This document shows, one piece after another, positions 4,285 to 5,492 of a stretch of DNA of 5,492 nt. Every line of letters starts with the position of its first letter. Within the stretch, counting starts at the first letter, position 1. Below the pieces are notes generated by a model. The model made no database searches. It was not told the origin of the DNA and saw only the letters and a program-made list of their open reading frames with translations. Both the position numbers and the translations under genes were made by a program. Origin of the DNA: Candidatus Woesearchaeota archaeon UBA153 (lineage in GTDB: Archaea > Nanobdellota > Nanobdellia > Woesearchaeales > UBA525); NCBI GenBank assembly GCA_002503705.1, contig DASH01000071.1, positions 1-5,492 of the forward strand, in the 5' to 3' direction.

Positions 4285-4457
4285 ATCCCCAGTCCGCGCG
4301 ATTTGGGTCCTTCCACAAGCCCGGCGTTTCGGCGCAAGAGCGATGCGTGGGAGCCACTAACGCGCGGCCCAGCCCGGCACTGAGAGTACCTTCGGGAGCT
4401 CACGGCGACCGCCAAGCCATGAACGGGGGGGTTAGTGGACCGGGCATCAAACTTTTT
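4285..4457 (+). ncRNA. Candidate structured non-coding RNA of unknown class (or long 5' leader of dnaG)
   Basis: The block lies between a strong TATA box (start predicted near 4285) and a T-tract (4453-4457), giving an RNA of about 170 nt. It is GC-rich and self-complementary: GCCCGG (4319-4324) pairs with CCGGGC (4440-4445), and just inside it CCACTAAC (4354-4361) pairs with GTTAGTGG (4431-4438), a perfect 8-bp stem. The interior holds TGAG/CTCA (4381-4384 with 4399-4402) enclosing CC-TTCG-GG, a classic C(UUCG)G tetraloop. A small CCCA/TGGG stem lies at 4288-4307. I looked for tRNA (T-loop), SRP RNA (GGAG/GGAA helix 8), RNase P (GAGGAAAGUCC, ACAGAA) and TPP aptamer features and found none convincing. 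The class is unknown and both ends are inferred. It could also be the first part of a long dnaG mRNA leader. Confidence 0.5.
4453..4457 (+). terminator. T-tract at the end of the candidate RNA
   Basis: TTTTT, 7 nt after the closing stem strand CCGGGC (4440-4445), in the context CAAACTTTTTCACG. A GC-rich stem followed by a U-run suits archaeal termination, though five T is on the short side. Confidence 0.4.
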
Positions 4458-4500
4458 CACGATCACCAGACGTTCAACGAAAAACGCGATAAACGCATTC

Positions 4501-4589
4501 GCGAGAAGCTCACAGTCATCCAACATCATCCAGAGGCGTCCTCCCATTTACGGCTGAATTCCCGCAGACACGCCTTTCGAGCTTCTCGC
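4501..4589. repeat. Nested inverted repeats upstream of dnaG
   Basis: GCGAGAAGCTC (4501-4511) and GAGCTTCTCGC (4579-4589) are a perfect 11-bp inverted repeat. Nested inside, AGGCGT (4534-4539) pairs with ACGCCT (4570-4575), with a further G-U pair. The arms could fold either strand into one imperfect stem of about 90 nt. No TATA box of matching position or coding frame explains it. It may be a second structured RNA, part of the dnaG leader, or remnant DNA. Confidence 0.4.
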
Positions 4590-4636
4590 ACCCAAATCAC
4601 ACTCATCAAATTTCACCAAACACACGAGCGACGGAC

Positions 4637-4668
4637 GCGCCGAAAGGGGTCGGCGCCTCGCCGCGAGG
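4637..4668 (+). promoter_or_regulatory. Two adjacent hairpins followed by T-rich sequence, before dnaG
   Basis: GCGCCGA (4637-4643), loop AAGGGG, TCGGCGC (4650-4656) is a perfect 7-bp stem. It abuts CCTCG-CCG-CGAGG (4656-4668). Sequence after them is T-rich (GGTCTTTGTTG, then TTTTT at 4691-4695), all within 100 nt of the dnaG ATG. Terminator of upstream transcription or a leader element of dnaG are the likely explanations. Confidence 0.35.
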
Positions 4669-4716
4669 ACGGTCTTTGTTGAAAATCGCGTTTTTCTCGA
4701 CGTCGTGACCACAAGC

Positions 4717-4721
4717 AGGTG
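4717..4721 (+). promoter_or_regulatory. Shine-Dalgarno site of dnaG
   Basis: AGGTG, 8 nt before the ATG at 4730. No TATA box lies at the usual 25-28 nt (that region reads TTTTTCTCGACGTCGTGACC), so dnaG, unlike most genes here, is probably translated from a leadered mRNA. Confidence 0.5.
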
Positions 4722-4729
4722 CAACACAC

Positions 4730-5492
4730 ATGGCAAAAATCGCACAGATTTCAGCGAAATACATCGTCCACGCGGAGCTCACGATCGACGGCGTCGTCGA
4801 CCGGCCCGACGTCATCGGAGCCATTTTCGGACAGACAGAAGGGCTTCTCGGAGCGGACCTCGAGCTGCGCGAGCTGCAACGCTCGGGCAGGATCGGCCGC
4901 ATCGAAGTCAACGTGAACACGAAAGGCGGCAAGACCGCCGGCGAGATCATCATCCCGAGCAGCCTCGACAAAGCGGAGACTGCCATCGTCGCGGCCGCGT
5001 TGGAGATCATCCAGCGCATCGGGCCGTGCAACGCGAAGATGCTCGTCCTGAAGATCGAGGACATCCGCATCAGCAAGCGCAAGTTCGTCATCGAACGCGC
5101 GAAGGAGTTGCTCAAGAACCTCATGGACGGCGTCATGCCGGACTCGCAAGAGCTCGCCGACGAAGTCTCGTCGAGCGTCCGCGTCATGGAGATCGTCGAG
5201 TACGGCCGCGACCGGCTGCCCGCCGGCCCGGCAATCGACGAGAGCGACGAGATCATCGTCGTCGAAGGCCGCGCGGACGTCGTCACGATGCTCAAGCACG
5301 GCTTCAAGAACGCCGTCGCGATCAACGGCACGAGCATCCCGCCGAGCATCGCGGACTTGTGCCGCCAGAAAGTCGTCACCGTCTTCGTCGACGGGGACCG
5401 CGGCGGCGACTTGATCATCAAGGAGCTCTTGGCGATCACGGAGATCGACTTCATCACGAAAGCGCCGGACGGCAAAGAGGTCGAGGAGCTGA
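4730..5492 (+). CDS. dnaG: Archaeal DnaG-type primase / exosome subunit (N-terminal part, cut by window edge)
   Basis: 254 codons are present and the frame is open at the window end; full archaeal DnaG is usually around 400-450 residues. Residues 1-130 are the archaeal N-terminal domain: KYIVHAELTIDGVVDRPDVI, IFGQTEGLLG (32-41), LRELQRSGRIGRIEV (46-60) and GEIIIPSSLDKAETAI (71-86), nearly diagnostic strings. Residues about 172-254 are the start of the TOPRIM domain: IIVVEGRADVV (175-185) with the catalytic glutamate E179, and VDGDRGGD (220-227) with the metal-binding aspartates D221 and D223. The protein belongs to the bacterial-type primase family. In archaea it has been reported to make short primers and also to associate with the RNA exosome as a poly(A)-binding subunit. 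The start follows the family pattern and has an SD (AGGTG) 8 nt upstream. Nothing is missing or odd in the visible part. Confidence 0.96.
   Translation, partial: MAKIAQISAKYIVHAELTIDGVVDRPDVIGAIFGQTEGLLGADLELRELQRSGRIGRIEVNVNTKGGKTAGEIIIPSSLDKAETAIVAAALEIIQRIGPCNAKMLVLKIEDIRISKRKFVIERAKELLKNLMDGVMPDSQELADEVSSSVRVMEIVEYGRDRLPAGPAIDESDEIIVVEGRADVVTMLKHGFKNAVAINGTSIPPSIADLCRQKVVTVFVDGDRGGDLIIKELLAITEIDFITKAPDGKEVEEL

Noticed and set aside
4108..4383. Hydrophobic plus-strand frame (Phe/Tyr/Ile-rich) starting at TTG in the AT-rich island.
   Set aside because: Hydrophobicity follows from AT-rich codons; there is no ATG, SD or TATA box, and it continues into the GC-rich RNA block.
4380..4390. CTGAGAGTACC resembles the CUGAGA core of a TPP riboswitch.
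   Set aside because: The second conserved half (CCUGAUCUGG...GCCAGCG-like) and the P2 stem are absent, and no thiamine gene follows.
4285..4457. SRP RNA, RNase P RNA or an intron-containing tRNA.
   Set aside because: No GGAG/GGAA helix-8 tip, no GAGGAAAGUCC or ACAGAA P4 strands, and no GTTCRANNC T-loop before the CCGGGC strand, despite the acceptor-like GCCCGG/CCGGGC pair.
4212..4547. Minus-strand frame of 111 codons whose first 35 residues look protein-like (LWMMLDDCELLANAFIAFFV).
   Set aside because: It runs through the structured RNA block, has no TATA box at the right distance, and turns into Arg/Ser-rich sequence. A decayed gene remnant cannot be excluded.
4347..4682. Plus-strand frame of 111 codons in the dnaG upstream region.
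   Set aside because: Very basic, His-rich composition with mixed codon use unlike the neighbours. It overlaps the pairing arms of the RNA candidate and has no supporting start signal.
4606..5475. 289-codon minus-strand frame opposite dnaG.
   Set aside because: Ser/Met/Ile-rich antisense product of the well-supported dnaG gene.
1..5492. CRISPR array, insertion sequence, integrase or toxin-antitoxin pair.
   Set aside because: No regularly spaced repeats, no terminal inverted repeats with a transposase, and no recognisable mobile-element or toxin protein.

Overview
The window looks archaeal. Its right end carries a clear archaeal-type DnaG primase, and it also holds a Dph2/Dph1-family (diphthamide) protein, a DUF4346-like protein and a SerB-like HAD phosphatase. 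Six of the eight protein genes have an AT-rich TATA-like element centred about 25-28 nt before the start codon, the archaeal layout for leaderless mRNA. Coding DNA is GC-rich (C/G-ending codons). Small, mostly single-gene transcription units, a Dph2 homologue reduced to two domains, and several small unrecognised proteins suggest a DPANN archaeon, perhaps Woesearchaeota- or Pacearchaeota-like. That placement is inferred from memory of these families and is not proven by the sequence.

Layout from left to right: (1) 1-309, minus strand, the 5' part of a secreted protein with a signal peptide, running off the left edge. (2) 310-573, a divergent intergenic region with two back-to-back promoters and a small perfect hairpin. 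(3) 574-993, plus strand, a small protein with a long charged C-terminal helix. (4) 1007-1273, minus strand, an 88-residue unknown protein convergent with the previous gene and separated from it by 13 nt carrying T-tracts on both strands. (5) 1306-1998, minus strand, the HAD phosphatase. (6) 1999-2156, a divergent intergenic region with a 20-bp-periodic direct repeat. (7) 2157-2903, plus strand, the short Dph2-like protein. (8) 2951-3217, plus strand, an 88-residue protein with two membrane segments. (9) 3218-3451, a convergent intergenic region with a 17-bp tandem repeat. (10) 3452-4036, minus strand, the DUF4346-like protein with a Lys/Arg-rich repetitive N-terminal tail. (11) 4037-4729, almost 700 bp without a convincing protein gene: an AT-rich island, the strongest TATA box of the window, a GC-rich self-complementary block ending in a T-tract (candidate structured RNA), then further inverted repeats leading to dnaG. 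(12) 4730 to the right edge, dnaG.

No operon logic links these genes: nearly every one has its own promoter and they change strand often. The two items most worth following are the Dph2 homologue, which lacks the first domain and with it one cluster-binding cysteine, and the unexplained structured region upstream of dnaG.
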